64,000 bases of DNA, taken from Erysipelotrichaceae bacterium. GTDB taxonomy: Bacteria; Bacillota_I; Bacilli_A; Erysipelotrichales; Erysipelotrichaceae. Both the position numbers and the translations under genes were made by a program. Shown piece after piece: positions 1 to 8,896 of this stretch. Where the stretch lies: NCBI GenBank assembly GCA_017404785.1, contig JAFRBQ010000008.1, positions 1-64,000 of the forward strand, given 5' to 3'. The notes under the pieces are model-generated. The model had not been told where the DNA came from. It searched no databases and saw only the letters and a program-made list of their open reading frames with translations. Position 1 is the stretch's first letter; every line of letters starts with the position of its first letter.

Positions 1-184
1 CGCCTTTGACCAAAGAGACGCTGGATTCCGATTTCTTCCAGCAGAATGCGAAGACCATGATCTCGGATGAGAGATATGGGAATGAGGGAGAGCTGGATCG
101 GCAGCGATCTTCCTGGCCTCCCCGGCTTCATCTTATGTTACAGGTGTAAATCTGCCGGTCGATGGTGGATACACAGCGATGTAA
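1..184 (+). pseudogene. 3' end of a short-chain dehydrogenase (SDR), frame broken
   Basis: The window opens inside a gene. Codons from base 3 read PLTKETLDSDFF and then GNEGELDR. At about 99-101 the frame shifts: codons from 101 onward read AIFLASPASSYVTG and end in VDGGYTAM before a TAA at 182-184. That ending is the hallmark C terminus of SDR oxidoreductases (FLASxxSSYVTG, then VDGG). Restoring one G at 99-101 joins the halves. The 5' part, including the cofactor motif, lies outside the window, so the substrate cannot be named. It is either a decayed gene or a one-base sequence error. Confidence 0.75.
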
Positions 185-411
185 TTATATATCTGTCACA
201 GGAACATACTTAGGTGGATATCCTAAAAAAATTCGTAAAGACATTTAAGAATGCTTTACAAGATAAGAGAAGAGATCCTTAGGGATATTGCAAATACAGT
301 CATTTATGCTATTATGAAGTTGAACAAGCGATTCTTCTTTTTGAGTCGTATATAACAGGCATAAAAGGGCGGGTGCTACGCTTTCATCCCCCTAAGGCAC
401 CAGATTAAAAC
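185..411. other. Intergenic stretch, no gene seen
   Basis: This AT-rich stretch follows the broken SDR end. I see no convincing open frame and no RNA gene. A weak GGTGC/GCACC dyad lies near 372-400, just before a clear terminator, but its spacing is too wide to call a structure. Confidence 0.4.
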
Positions 412-448
412 AAAGAATCTATTTCAAGTGAATAGGTTCTTTTCTTTA
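412..448 (+). terminator. Rho-independent terminator
   Basis: AAAGAATCTATT (412-423) pairs with AATAGGTTCTTT (432-443, one G-T pair) around a short loop and runs into a T-rich tail. It probably ends transcripts from the SDR side. An ATG at 448 lies in the tail and is therefore an unlikely start codon. Confidence 0.6.
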
Positions 449-510
449 TGGTTGAACTTGTTTTGTATAATGAAAGAGATAGATTAATCGGGATTTGCTT
501 GGGAGTCTCT

Positions 511-1410
511 ATGAAAAGAACGTTGATTTTTTATAATCCAGAATATGTTGATCTGGCAATAAAACTGCGCGATAACTATCGCGCGCATGGTCATGAGGAG
601 ACAGATATAGTTTCTGTAGAGGAACATGACGATATTGAATACGCTGAAAAGATGATGTACGACGAAGCTGTTTTTATAGAGGATAGAGATACCGTTACTT
701 TCCATGATACTGAATCGGGATATACAGACAGACGTCCTGTCTCAGATGTACTTTATAACGATTCAAAGCCCGATTCCCATGAAGCTATCAAAAGCAGAGA
801 CACGCTCAACATACTGGCGGACGCCATATCTGATGTGGGGTCGTGGTGGTGCTGGCATGTGGGTGACGATATGCTTCAGCTGGAGTTCCGTGATGTACAG
901 CTTTATGATGAAACAAAAGCCAAAGAAGAAACGCACACTACTGATGTTTTGGCTGTGCGCTTCTATGGCCATGTCTTTGCGGTCTTTCTGGATGATCTGA
1001 ATGATGATAACTGGCATGAACGTTTCCGTGATGACGATTCGATCCTTTATCAAGTCGATACATATGAAATGGTATTCGACGATAAAACAGCGGCTGAGTC
1101 ATTACTGAATGATTACAGAAATCATGTCCCCGTCAAAGACTTCAAAGGTGCAGAAAAGCTGGTAAGCGCAAAACACATTCTCTGTGCCCGATGTGGTGAA
1201 GTCGGCTTCATCGTTGGCGGTGATGAAATAGAAATCGCAGGGAAAATAGGAAAATATACGGAAGAAGAAATAGAGCCGTTGTCAAGAAAGTGGTGGGAAT
1301 ACTGGAAAAACTACTGGCGTTTAAGAGGAACACGTGACGCCTTGACAAAAGACTATGCCTGCGAAGTGACAATTCCTGTGGATAAAGAGGATCCGCAGGG
1401 TAATTGGTAG
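511..1410 (+). CDS. Unrecognised cytosolic protein, 299 aa
   Basis: I do not recognise this family. ATG 511 is preferred over the in-frame ATG at 448 because GGGAG at 501-505 gives a properly spaced ribosome binding site, while 448 sits in a terminator tail. The protein starts MKRTLIFYNPEYVDLAIKL, is acidic, and has no signal peptide or membrane segment. The middle is rich in Asp/Glu and Trp (GSWWCWHVGDD). Near the C terminus CARCGEVGFIVGG holds a single CxxC pair, too little to call a zinc ribbon. The last third is tryptophan-rich (KWWEYWKNYWRLRG). It stands alone, about 260 bases from the Fic gene. Confidence 0.6.
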   Translation: MKRTLIFYNPEYVDLAIKLRDNYRAHGHEETDIVSVEEHDDIEYAEKMMYDEAVFIEDRDTVTFHDTESGYTDRRPVSDVLYNDSKPDSHEAIKSRDTLNILADAISDVGSWWCWHVGDDMLQLEFRDVQLYDETKAKEETHTTDVLAVRFYGHVFAVFLDDLNDDNWHERFRDDDSILYQVDTYEMVFDDKTAAESLLNDYRNHVPVKDFKGAEKLVSAKHILCARCGEVGFIVGGDEIEIAGKIGKYTEEEIEPLSRKWWEYWKNYWRLRGTRDALTKDYACEVTIPVDKEDPQGNW

Positions 1411-1670
1411 TACAGGATGACAAATTCTTTTTTTATCTAGATGTTTATTCATCTTTTGCATCAGCTTGTTACAGATGGACTGTGAAATTAAAGAGCTCGC
1501 AAAAAAGATGTTTGCATAGAACCGAAGAAACTTTTGGAAGATGCATAATGAATAAGACCTTTATTGAGATGAAAATGCATTAATAAAGAGTAGTATAAAT
1601 CGGAGTATAAATGTTAGTTTTTATAATGAAGATAATTAAATTATGTTTTTATATTGTCCAATGAGTTCCT

Positions 1671-2753
1671 ATGAGATCGTTTGATTACAACAAATTCGCT
1701 TATAAAACATGGGATACAGATATACTAAATCTTATTGCCAAGATACATGAATGCAAAGGCAGACAGGATCTTTATATCCGTCAGAAACCAATAGAACTGG
1801 ACCGTCTTGTTGAAATTGCCAGGGTACAGAGTACGGAGGCATCCAACAGAATAGAAGGAATCGTTACGACAAGCAGCAGAATGAAGCAGCTCTTTAAAGA
1901 GAAGACGATGCCTCGCAACCGGGATGAAGACGAAATCATGGGATACAGGGATGTCCTGAACACGATTCACGGGAGTTACGAATACATTCCGATAAGATCA
2001 TCCAATATCCAGCAACTTCATCGTGATCTGTTGAAAAGATCTGGATCCTCTTTCGGTGGAAATTTCAAGAATGTTCAGAACTATATAAGTGAAACAAGAG
2101 AAGATGGAAGTACTGTTACAAGACTCGTACCGGTTGGACCTTCTGATACGCCTCAGGCAGTCGACGATCTGTGTAATGCCTATGAATCAGCGATCGGCAA
2201 CGAGAAAGTGGATGCGCTGATTTTGATTCCGGCTTTTATCTCTGATTTTTTGTGCATCCATCCGTTCAATGACGCCAACGGAAGGATGAGCAGATTGCTG
2301 ACATTGCTGCTTCTTTATCAGAATGGATACAAGGTAGGAAAGTACATCAGCATCGAAAAGCAGATCGAAAAAACGAAAGATCGTTACTATGATGCCTTGG
2401 AAGAATCAGATCAGGGATGGCATGAAAATACAAACGATTCAACCCCGTTTATCCGATACATGCTTCAGGTTATCCTTGCCTGCTATACAGAATTTGAAGA
2501 AAGAGTTGGAATGATGTCTGAGACAGGAGAAAGAAACACATCATATGACATCGTAAAAAGATACGTGGAAAGAAAGATCGGCATGTTTACTGGAGCAGAA
2601 GCAGTCGCCAGTTGTCCTAGCCTTGGAAGATCGTCGGTGTTATCCGCGTTGAAGAAACTTACTGCAGAAGGTTATATCATCAGGAAAGGATCAGGTAGGA
2701 ACTCTTATTATGTTCGTTCTGATGATGGTAAAAATAGTCGAGAATTATTGTAA
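1671..2753 (+). CDS. Fic family protein (predicted AMP/NMP transferase) with N-terminal inhibitory motif and C-terminal winged helix
   Basis: Fic proteins usually transfer AMP from ATP to hydroxyl side chains of target proteins. The full active-site motif HPFNDANGRMSR is at residues 197-208, with catalytic His197. SNRIEG at residues 58-63 fits the [S/T]xxxE[G/N] inhibitory helix, here carried on the same chain N-terminal to the Fic domain (class II). The last ~70 residues look like a winged helix (LGRSSVLSALKKLTAEGYIIRKG), a common tail in Fic_N/DUF4172-type proteins, suggesting DNA binding or autoregulation. No separate antitoxin is adjacent. The ribosome binding site is weak. An AraC-type regulator starts 38 bases downstream. 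Confidence 0.9.
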   Translation: MRSFDYNKFAYKTWDTDILNLIAKIHECKGRQDLYIRQKPIELDRLVEIARVQSTEASNRIEGIVTTSSRMKQLFKEKTMPRNRDEDEIMGYRDVLNTIHGSYEYIPIRSSNIQQLHRDLLKRSGSSFGGNFKNVQNYISETREDGSTVTRLVPVGPSDTPQAVDDLCNAYESAIGNEKVDALILIPAFISDFLCIHPFNDANGRMSRLLTLLLLYQNGYKVGKYISIEKQIEKTKDRYYDALEESDQGWHENTNDSTPFIRYMLQVILACYTEFEERVGMMSETGERNTSYDIVKRYVERKIGMFTGAEAVASCPSLGRSSVLSALKKLTAEGYIIRKGSGRNSYYVRSDDGKNSRELL

Positions 2754-2791
2754 GTATCTAGAATATTATTCATTCACAAGGAGTCAAGCCG

Positions 2792-3664
2792 ATGGATGAT
2801 CAGATTCAAGCTGTACGAGTTATGCAGGAATATATCAAGGATCATATCCAAGAGGATATTTCAATTGATACTATCGCTGCAGCAGCATCATATTCAGCGC
2901 CATACGCAAGGAAAATCTTTATAAAGCATCTGGGTATGACGCCGGCAGTTTATATAAGACGTCTTAAACTGTCGAAGTCTGCACTTAAGCTGCGGGATGA
3001 ACACTGTCAGATTCTGGATGTGGCGATGGAAATGGGCTTTGGAAGTGTGGATGGATATCAGAGGGCGTTCAGACGTGAGTTTGGCTGTAATCCCAAGGAG
3101 TATTCAAACAGTCCTGTACCGATCTGGCTTTTCACTCCTTATCTTCTGAGAAACAAAGAAAGGAAAACAATCGTTATGAACGAAACAAGGAATATCTTTA
3201 TCCAGGTGATCGAAAAGCCTGATAGAAAAGTAATCATCAAACGCGGAATAAAGGCCACCGATTACTGGACGTATTGTGAAGAAGTAGGATGTGATGTCTG
3301 GGGACTATTGAAAAGCATAAAATCGATCAGTGGAGAACCGGTATGCCTGTGGCTTCCAAAGCATTTAAGAAAGCCGAAAGAGAACGAATATGTTCAGGGA
3401 GTGGAAGTGAGTCCTGATTATTCCGGCATAGTTCCTGAAGGGTTTGAAATTATTGAATTGCCAGCTTCTACATATCTTCTTTTCAGAGGAGAACCTTTTG
3501 AAGAAGATTATTATGGCGAAGCAATAAGCGAGATATGGGATGCCGAGAAAAAATATGATCCGGAGTTTATTGGCTATCAATGGGATGAATCTAATCCCAG
3601 AATCCAGCTTGAACCTGTTGGAGAACGAGGATATATAGAACTTGTGCCTGTGAAGAAATTATAA
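2792..3664 (+). CDS. AraC family regulator with C-terminal GyrI-like effector domain
   Basis: The first ~105 residues carry the two helix-turn-helix units of AraC/XylS proteins; the second reads ILDVAMEMGFGSVDGYQRAFRREFG, followed by the usual NPKEY. Residues from about 130 to the end form a GyrI-like/SoxS-Rob effector-binding domain (FIQVIEKPDRKVIIKRG, ending YIELVPV). This DNA-binding-first order is that of Rob-like regulators that sense small hydrophobic compounds. AGGAG just upstream fixes the start. The gene follows fic by 38 bases. The regulated genes cannot be named. Confidence 0.88.
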   Translation: MDDQIQAVRVMQEYIKDHIQEDISIDTIAAAASYSAPYARKIFIKHLGMTPAVYIRRLKLSKSALKLRDEHCQILDVAMEMGFGSVDGYQRAFRREFGCNPKEYSNSPVPIWLFTPYLLRNKERKTIVMNETRNIFIQVIEKPDRKVIIKRGIKATDYWTYCEEVGCDVWGLLKSIKSISGEPVCLWLPKHLRKPKENEYVQGVEVSPDYSGIVPEGFEIIELPASTYLLFRGEPFEEDYYGEAISEIWDAEKKYDPEFIGYQWDESNPRIQLEPVGERGYIELVPVKKL

Positions 3665-3713
3665 TAATGTCATATGCAGATAAACAAAAGGTGACAAGAT
3701 AAAGCGAGGAAAA

Positions 3714-4869
3714 ATGATCACAAGTGAAAGAAGAAAAAAGTGTTATGAAGTATTCCTGAAGACAGGCCTGGATGGCATCCTGTTTGCGACAGGCGCCAAT
3801 TTCCAGTATCTGGCCGAGTGTACATCATATTTCTGGCAGAGAAACTCTTTCAATCATGAAGCGACGATTGCCGGAGCACACATTATTCCGGAAGCCATGA
3901 TCTACATGAACAAAGAAGGCAAGACCACGATATTGACTATTCCTTCAAAAAAAAGATCATTTCGATACGACTAAGAACGATGTCATCGTCAGCTACATGG
4001 ACCAGTTTGAAGATGAACTGTGTCATATCATTGATGGAAGGAAGATCGGCATCGGTAAAGACTGCGACGACTGGTTCAGAAGGACACTGAAGGAAGTTGA
4101 CCCTGAAATAGAGACCGTAAATGTTGAGACGATCTTTGATGATATCAGAAGGATCAAGGATGAAACAGAGATCGATAAACTGCGTAAGCTTGGAAAGTTT
4201 ACCGATGATGCGGTCATGTATGTGGTCAGACATATGCGCGAAGGCATGACCATGTTCGAATGTGAAAGAATGATCATCGATTACGGTCTTACCCATGGCA
4301 TCCAGGACCTCTCCTTTGCGCCGACCTGCGGTTTCAAGACCAGAAATACAAAGAATGCGGAGAATATCGAACCGTTTGAACCGGAAAGAAAACTGGTTCC
4401 AGGCACGATGGTTGCTTTCGACATCGGCTATATGGACCAGGGCTACTGTTCCGACTGGGGTCGCACAGTCTACTATGGCAAGGCACCGGAATTTGTCAGA
4501 AAGGGCTATGGAGTATTACATGCTGCCCAGTGCCATATGCTCTCACAGATAAAACCCGGTGTCACAAGATTCGGCGATCTCTATGATCTGATCTGTGACA
4601 AGGCTGAAGAGCTTGGCTACTATGATTACCTGCGTTTCAGAAGAGATGAACCCGGTGGAAATGGTCACCATATTGGGTCAGAAGTCCATGAAGTACCTTT
4701 CCTGATCCCGGGGACAGGACTGGTGTTACAGCCAGGCATGGTCTTCTGCAGTGAACCGAAGATGTTCTTCCCGAATGAAGGCTATATGAGAGTCGAAGAT
4801 ATGATCCTGATAACGGAAAACGGTGCAGAGTTTCTGACCAACTTCCCAAGAGATCTGTTTGAGATCTGA
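3714..4869 (+). pseudogene. M24 family Xaa-Pro peptidase, frame broken in an A8 run
   Basis: Two overlapping frames make one M24 metallopeptidase of about 384 residues. The first (3714-3974) is the N-terminal creatinase-like domain. The second, from about 3955, has the catalytic pita-bread domain with all five metal-ligand motifs: FDIGYMDQGYCSDWGRT (two Asp), GHHIGSEVHEVP (His), CSEPKMF (Glu) and RVEDMILITENG (Glu). The break is at 3947-3954, eight A residues; seven would give IPSKKDHFDTTKND without a stop. Metal ligands and downstream frame are intact, so the lesion is recent, an assembly error, or tolerated through slippage. The family releases N-terminal residues before proline in the cytosol. 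Confidence 0.85.
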
Positions 4870-4948
4870 ACTGATGAGCTAACCGGGATTGTAATAAATA
4901 CAACTCATACTGGAAGTCTGACACAAAAGAAAACCATGGTACATTTAT

Positions 4949-4984
4949 GAACGCTTTTACAATAAGCGTTCTTTCTTTTATTGT
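4949..4984 (+). terminator. Rho-independent terminator after the M24 gene
   Basis: GAACGCTT (4949-4956) pairs perfectly with AAGCGTTC (4964-4971) around a 7-base loop and is followed by TTTCTTTTATTG. Confidence 0.8.
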
Positions 4985-5039
4985 TATTCATGTTTTATAT
5001 AATAGATTTAAGAGATAAAAACAGAATTGAATCAAAAAA

Positions 5040-5468
5040 ATGACAGAAGATAATAGAAGCAGAAAAAACATCGCACATCGTGAAGACTGGAAAAGTGAAC
5101 CCATGCCGGATAAACATGAGACTTTTGTGCTGAAGCGATCTTTCAGTGATGAAGAAATGAAGGCTCTAAGGCGTGGCAATATTCCTGAGGCTATGGAGGA
5201 TAAGTGGTTCTGGTATATGGAAGGGCTAACTCTTTTTGCCCACCGCAGCTGGACAGGATACTGCATCTATCAGATCGATTTTAAAGAGGATGATAATCAT
5301 CTCGTAACAGTCAATCGTGATCCTGAACAGTATAAATGCACCAGTATCGAAGAAGACATTGAAACCTTGAACAAACTTCTGGACTGGTGGAGTGAACTTC
5401 CTTATGATCACTATAATGAATGGCTTTCAGAAACATACGATACATTGAAGAAAGCCGACAAGAGATAG
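5040..5468 (+). CDS. Small conserved-looking cytosolic protein, function unknown
   Basis: 142 residues, charged, no signal or membrane segment. The core EDKWFWYMEGLTLFAHRSW followed by TGYCIYQIDF looks like a compact beta-rich module. I recall similar segments in uncharacterised Gram-positive proteins and as attachments to ADP-ribosylglycohydrolase-type proteins, but I cannot confirm this here. The start has no strong ribosome binding site. It lies between the M24 terminator and a gene for a double-glycine peptide. A function should not be assigned. Confidence 0.6.
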   Translation: MTEDNRSRKNIAHREDWKSEPMPDKHETFVLKRSFSDEEMKALRRGNIPEAMEDKWFWYMEGLTLFAHRSWTGYCIYQIDFKEDDNHLVTVNRDPEQYKCTSIEEDIETLNKLLDWWSELPYDHYNEWLSETYDTLKKADKR

Positions 5469-5535
5469 TACAGAAGAAAACTCCATGCTTCAGGAGTTAA
5501 TAAATTACATAAAGATATTTAAGAAGGGTAAAGAA

Positions 5536-5811
5536 ATGAACAACATTAATGAAAAAGATCTGGAACAGGTAAGTGGCGGAGAATTCAGCGAGATCGTCAA
5601 TACAGAAGATGTGCTCAGCTTTATCAAGGTCTTATCGGAGCGCCCTGGTATCGTTGAGCGTCTAAGAGCCAGTATATTGAGTGAGGAGGATGAACAGACG
5701 ATCCTGACTTATTTTCTTTCCGTAAACAGGTTCATCATGGTTGCCCGTTTAGCGCACAATAAGACGATCGTAGAGCTTATGGCGATCGCTTCTGCCAATG
5801 ACAACAGATAA
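5536..5811 (+). CDS. Small protein with double-glycine (VSGG) leader
   Basis: ATG 5536 is chosen because AAGAAGGG at 5521-5528 is well spaced; an in-frame ATG at 5485 lies in the loop of a small hairpin. The N terminus MNNINEKDLEQVSGG fits the leader of double-glycine-processed peptides (bacteriocins, pheromones), where ABC peptidase-exporters cut after GG. The remaining ~76 residues are charged and mostly helical, without Cys or Gly richness, so this is not a typical class II bacteriocin. No exporter or immunity gene is visible nearby. It may be a secreted peptide handled by a distant exporter, or a RiPP-like precursor. Confidence 0.6.
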   Translation: MNNINEKDLEQVSGGEFSEIVNTEDVLSFIKVLSERPGIVERLRASILSEEDEQTILTYFLSVNRFIMVARLAHNKTIVELMAIASANDNR

Positions 5812-5857
5812 TTAAAAGAACTTTTATATACATAACAGGAGATCATACGGTCAAAAA

Positions 5858-6958
5858 ATGAGAATATTTGCATTGGAACTCGATAACGATATAAAAGGGG
5901 TCGAAGAAAGAAAAGCCTACATTAAGGGTCTCATCAAACAGCTCCCTGATCCGGATCTGGTTGTTTTGCCGGAGATGGCTTTATGCAGCTACATGGCTTC
6001 TCAGGATGCCTGGAAGTATGCGGATGACAAGGGCCATGATACAGCAAAGTGGGCTGTGGAAATGGCCAGGATCTTTGACACATATATCGGTGTCGGATAT
6101 CTGGATAGAGAGGGCTACGATTATTACAACCGTTATCTGATCGCTTCAAAAGATGGTGTTTTAGGGATAGTATCCAAATCGGAAGGTGAATCGGCAGTAT
6201 TCAGACAGGGTGATTTCCCAAACATCATCGAAACTCCTTTTGGCAAGGTGGGAGTCGCCATCTGTTATGATTCCAGACGAAAGCACTTCTATGACAATGT
6301 CAAAGATGAAGAGCTCTCACTGATCCTTTTCCCTCATGGTGCACCGGCCGATCCGAAGAAACCGGAAACGGAACGGCAGGAAAATGATCGACGCTGCATG
6401 TTATATGTTGATGCCTTTGATGTACCGGTCGTTTATGTCAACAGCAAGGGAAGCCTCGAATACATGCCGGGAATGATGGGGGCAATGATGAAAAGACACG
6501 GTTTTCGTATAAATGGCATGTCGAAGATCTATGGTCATGATTGCCTGCCGATAGTTACTGACATACCGGAAGTGATCGGTGTAGAAGTTACATTAAAACC
6601 ACATAAACTGATCAAGGAAATAAGATTTTATGGACAGGATATTCTGCCTGGAAACTTCATCTTCAAACATGTGATCCTTAAGCCGGATACTAAAGCCGGT
6701 ATAGCCATGTATGAAGCCAATAATATCAGGACTTCGTTAAGTGAGGCAGAAGGATATACGGATCTCAAGGAAGTTCTAACGCCTAAGCAGCTCATGGATA
6801 AAAGAGCACTCCTTAAATATGCCAAGCAGCATTTTCGCTGGCCTAAAGAGAGATTTATTTCCGATATCGAATCAGGTTATTACAACGAGGTGAAGGACCA
6901 GGAAGCATATAAGAAAGCTTATATAAGATACATCAATGAAGAGTGGGATAAACTTTAA
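5858..6958 (+). CDS. Nitrilase superfamily amidohydrolase (C-N hydrolase)
   Basis: 366 residues. The Glu-Lys-Cys triad can be placed: Glu39 in VVLPEMALCSY, Lys107 in SKSEGESAVF (by position, least certain) and Cys136 in VGVAICYDSRR. The catalytic domain spans about 1-260. A further ~100 residues with no domain I recognise end in a Lys/Tyr-rich helix, making the protein longer than the usual 260-300. The family hydrolyses amides or nitriles with ammonia release. It sits 26 bases upstream of glutaminase, likely in one operon, suggesting amide nitrogen scavenging. AGGAG lies 16 bases before the ATG, further than usual. Confidence 0.85.
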   Translation: MRIFALELDNDIKGVEERKAYIKGLIKQLPDPDLVVLPEMALCSYMASQDAWKYADDKGHDTAKWAVEMARIFDTYIGVGYLDREGYDYYNRYLIASKDGVLGIVSKSEGESAVFRQGDFPNIIETPFGKVGVAICYDSRRKHFYDNVKDEELSLILFPHGAPADPKKPETERQENDRRCMLYVDAFDVPVVYVNSKGSLEYMPGMMGAMMKRHGFRINGMSKIYGHDCLPIVTDIPEVIGVEVTLKPHKLIKEIRFYGQDILPGNFIFKHVILKPDTKAGIAMYEANNIRTSLSEAEGYTDLKEVLTPKQLMDKRALLKYAKQHFRWPKERFISDIESGYYNEVKDQEAYKKAYIRYINEEWDKL

Positions 6959-6984
6959 GATAAAAAGGAAAGTTGACAATCGAT

Positions 6985-7944
6985 ATGTATTTTACTTATG
7001 AACAGCCGGAATTCGATCGTAAAGATCCTGCAGAAATAAGAAGAGTGATCAAAGAAGCCTACCTTGTCGGCAAGGATGCCGCCAGGGAAGGCAAAGTCGC
7101 GGATTATATTCCGGAACTGGCCAAGGCTGATGGAAATGATTTCGGGATCTGCGTGAAGACACTTGATGGTGAGGCTATCGAATTTGGCGATGTGGAAAAA
7201 CGTTTTTCGATCCAGAGTATCTCCAAAGTGATCAATCTGGCAGTATCTTTGAAGTTTATGGGTTTTCAGGAAACATTCGCACATGTAAGGATGGAACCAA
7301 CCGGCGATTCCTTCAATTCCATCCTCAAGCTTGATACCGTCGATGATCATCCTTTCAATCCAATGATCAATGCTGGAGCGATTCAGGTCATGAGCGTGCT
7401 TTCCAATGTGTTTGAATTTGAGGAACTTCTGGAATTTGCCAGGAACTTCTGCATGGACAATGATATCGAACTAAACGAGAAGGTGTACAGATCGGAATCT
7501 GAGACCGGTGATCGAAACAGAGCTATTACCTACCTGTTAAAATCCAAGGGCGTTCTTCAGGGCGATCCCGATAAAACTCTGGACATGTATTTCAGGATGT
7601 GCTCACTCAATGTCAATGCCCGATCACTTGCCAACATGGGGCTGATCCTGGCCAATGGCGGACAGAATCCGTATAATGGAAAACACATCATCCACCCTGC
7701 TTACATCCGCGTGATCAAGTCGCTGATGTATACCTGCGGTTTGTATGACGAATCAGGTGAGTATGGTGTTCTGGTTGGGATACCGTCGAAGAGTGGAGTC
7801 GGTGGAGGGATCATTGGTGCAGTCGATAATCTCTACGGTATCGGCACATATGGCCCGGCTCTCAATCAGAAAGGCAACAGTGTCGGAGGCATAAGCGCCA
7901 TGCAGCACATGTCACATCTTCTGCATCTGAACGTATTTTATTGA
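6985..7944 (+). CDS. glsA: Glutaminase (GlsA family)
   Basis: Converts glutamine to glutamate and ammonia through a serine beta-lactamase-like active site. FSIQSISKVINLA holds the catalytic SxxK, and FNPMINAGAIQ and GVGGGIIGAV are further family signatures. Length of about 319 residues matches stand-alone bacterial glutaminases. Two starts compete: ATG 6985 gives MYFTYEQPEF, and TTG 6973 would add four residues; the AAGGAAAG at 6965-6972 fits the ATG somewhat better. It follows the amidase gene closely and probably shares its transcript. Confidence 0.93.
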   Translation: MYFTYEQPEFDRKDPAEIRRVIKEAYLVGKDAAREGKVADYIPELAKADGNDFGICVKTLDGEAIEFGDVEKRFSIQSISKVINLAVSLKFMGFQETFAHVRMEPTGDSFNSILKLDTVDDHPFNPMINAGAIQVMSVLSNVFEFEELLEFARNFCMDNDIELNEKVYRSESETGDRNRAITYLLKSKGVLQGDPDKTLDMYFRMCSLNVNARSLANMGLILANGGQNPYNGKHIIHPAYIRVIKSLMYTCGLYDESGEYGVLVGIPSKSGVGGGIIGAVDNLYGIGTYGPALNQKGNSVGGISAMQHMSHLLHLNVFY

Positions 7945-7975
7945 ATTGAAACTATATATTTAAGGAGAACATGAT

Positions 7976-8896
7976 ATGGAATGGGAAATCAGGATCATCG
8001 AACTGATACAGAAAGATCTGAATGATATAAGCAGAATTCTGAATTACATCTTTTCTTTTATCGGTGGTGAGATGGGTCTTATGGTTCTGATCGTTGTGAC
8101 GCTGTTCTGTTACAAAAAAGAAGTCGGACAAAGACTTGCGCTGATCGTCGCATCATTGCATGTGTGGTTTTCTTCGATCAAAGCTGTCGTGAAACGTCCT
8201 AGACCATATATCGAATATCCGGACAGAGTTGTTGCCCTGGCACCTGTAGATCCTGAAGCATCACCGACAGATGTTGTGGCTCAGGGTTATTCTTTTCCAA
8301 GCATGCACAGCGGAGCTGTTCCTGCAACATACTTTACTCTGGCCAGCAATATTGGGAAGAAATGGGCTTTCATAGCTGCGGCTTTGTTGACATTATTTGT
8401 CGGCTTCTGCCGCGTCGCAACAGCCAATCATTATCCGACCGATGTTCTGGCAGGATGGATCATGGGTTTTATGGCGTTCGGTATCTTTGAACTCCTTGAC
8501 CGCTATGTCAGAAAAGAATGGGTCCGCCATCTGATCCTGTTTCTGTCGGCTTTGCCGGGAATCTTCTTTGTCAGGACTCAGGAATACTACACCTCTCTTG
8601 GCCTGCTTATAGGTGCGATAGCTGCGATCCCATATGAACGCAAGTATGTAAATTACCAGGAAACAAAGAGTATCATAGCCATGGTTCTTCGTACCTTGGG
8701 TGGTTTTGCGATCTACTTTGGTCTCAATACCCTGCTTAAACTTCCTTTCAGCAAGGAATTCCTTGAAAGCGAACTACTGGCAGCCTTCCTTGTAAGAGCT
8801 GTCCGTTACGCCATCATAATCTTTGCGATCATGGGCGTCTATCCAAAGATCTTCCCATTATTTGAAAAGATCGGAAAAAAGACAAGTAATAAATAA
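7976..8896 (+). CDS. PAP2 superfamily membrane phosphatase
   Basis: An integral membrane protein of 306 residues with the three PAP2 signatures: KAVVKRPRPY, FPSMHSG and RVATANHYPTDVLAGW (catalytic His and supporting Asp). The family removes phosphate from lipid phosphates such as undecaprenyl diphosphate or phosphatidic acid at the outer membrane face. The C-terminal ~130 residues add further hydrophobic helices, as in PAP2 proteins of Gram-positive gut bacteria. AAGGAG precedes the start. The stop overlaps the next start by one base, so the two are translationally coupled. Confidence 0.88.
   Translation: MEWEIRIIELIQKDLNDISRILNYIFSFIGGEMGLMVLIVVTLFCYKKEVGQRLALIVASLHVWFSSIKAVVKRPRPYIEYPDRVVALAPVDPEASPTDVVAQGYSFPSMHSGAVPATYFTLASNIGKKWAFIAAALLTLFVGFCRVATANHYPTDVLAGWIMGFMAFGIFELLDRYVRKEWVRHLILFLSALPGIFFVRTQEYYTSLGLLIGAIAAIPYERKYVNYQETKSIIAMVLRTLGGFAIYFGLNTLLKLPFSKEFLESELLAAFLVRAVRYAIIIFAIMGVYPKIFPLFEKIGKKTSNK

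Noticed and set aside
448-510. N-terminal extension of the 299-aa protein from ATG 448
   Set aside because: No ribosome binding site, and the ATG lies in the tail of a terminator. ATG 511 has GGGAG at the right distance.
763-1053. Minus-strand open frame inside the 299-aa gene
   Set aside because: Shadow of the plus-strand gene, with no protein-family features and no ribosome binding site. The same holds for the many other antisense frames in this window.
5485-5535. Earlier start for the double-glycine protein
   Set aside because: It would bury the GG leader 17 residues further inside, and the ATG lies in a hairpin loop without a ribosome binding site.
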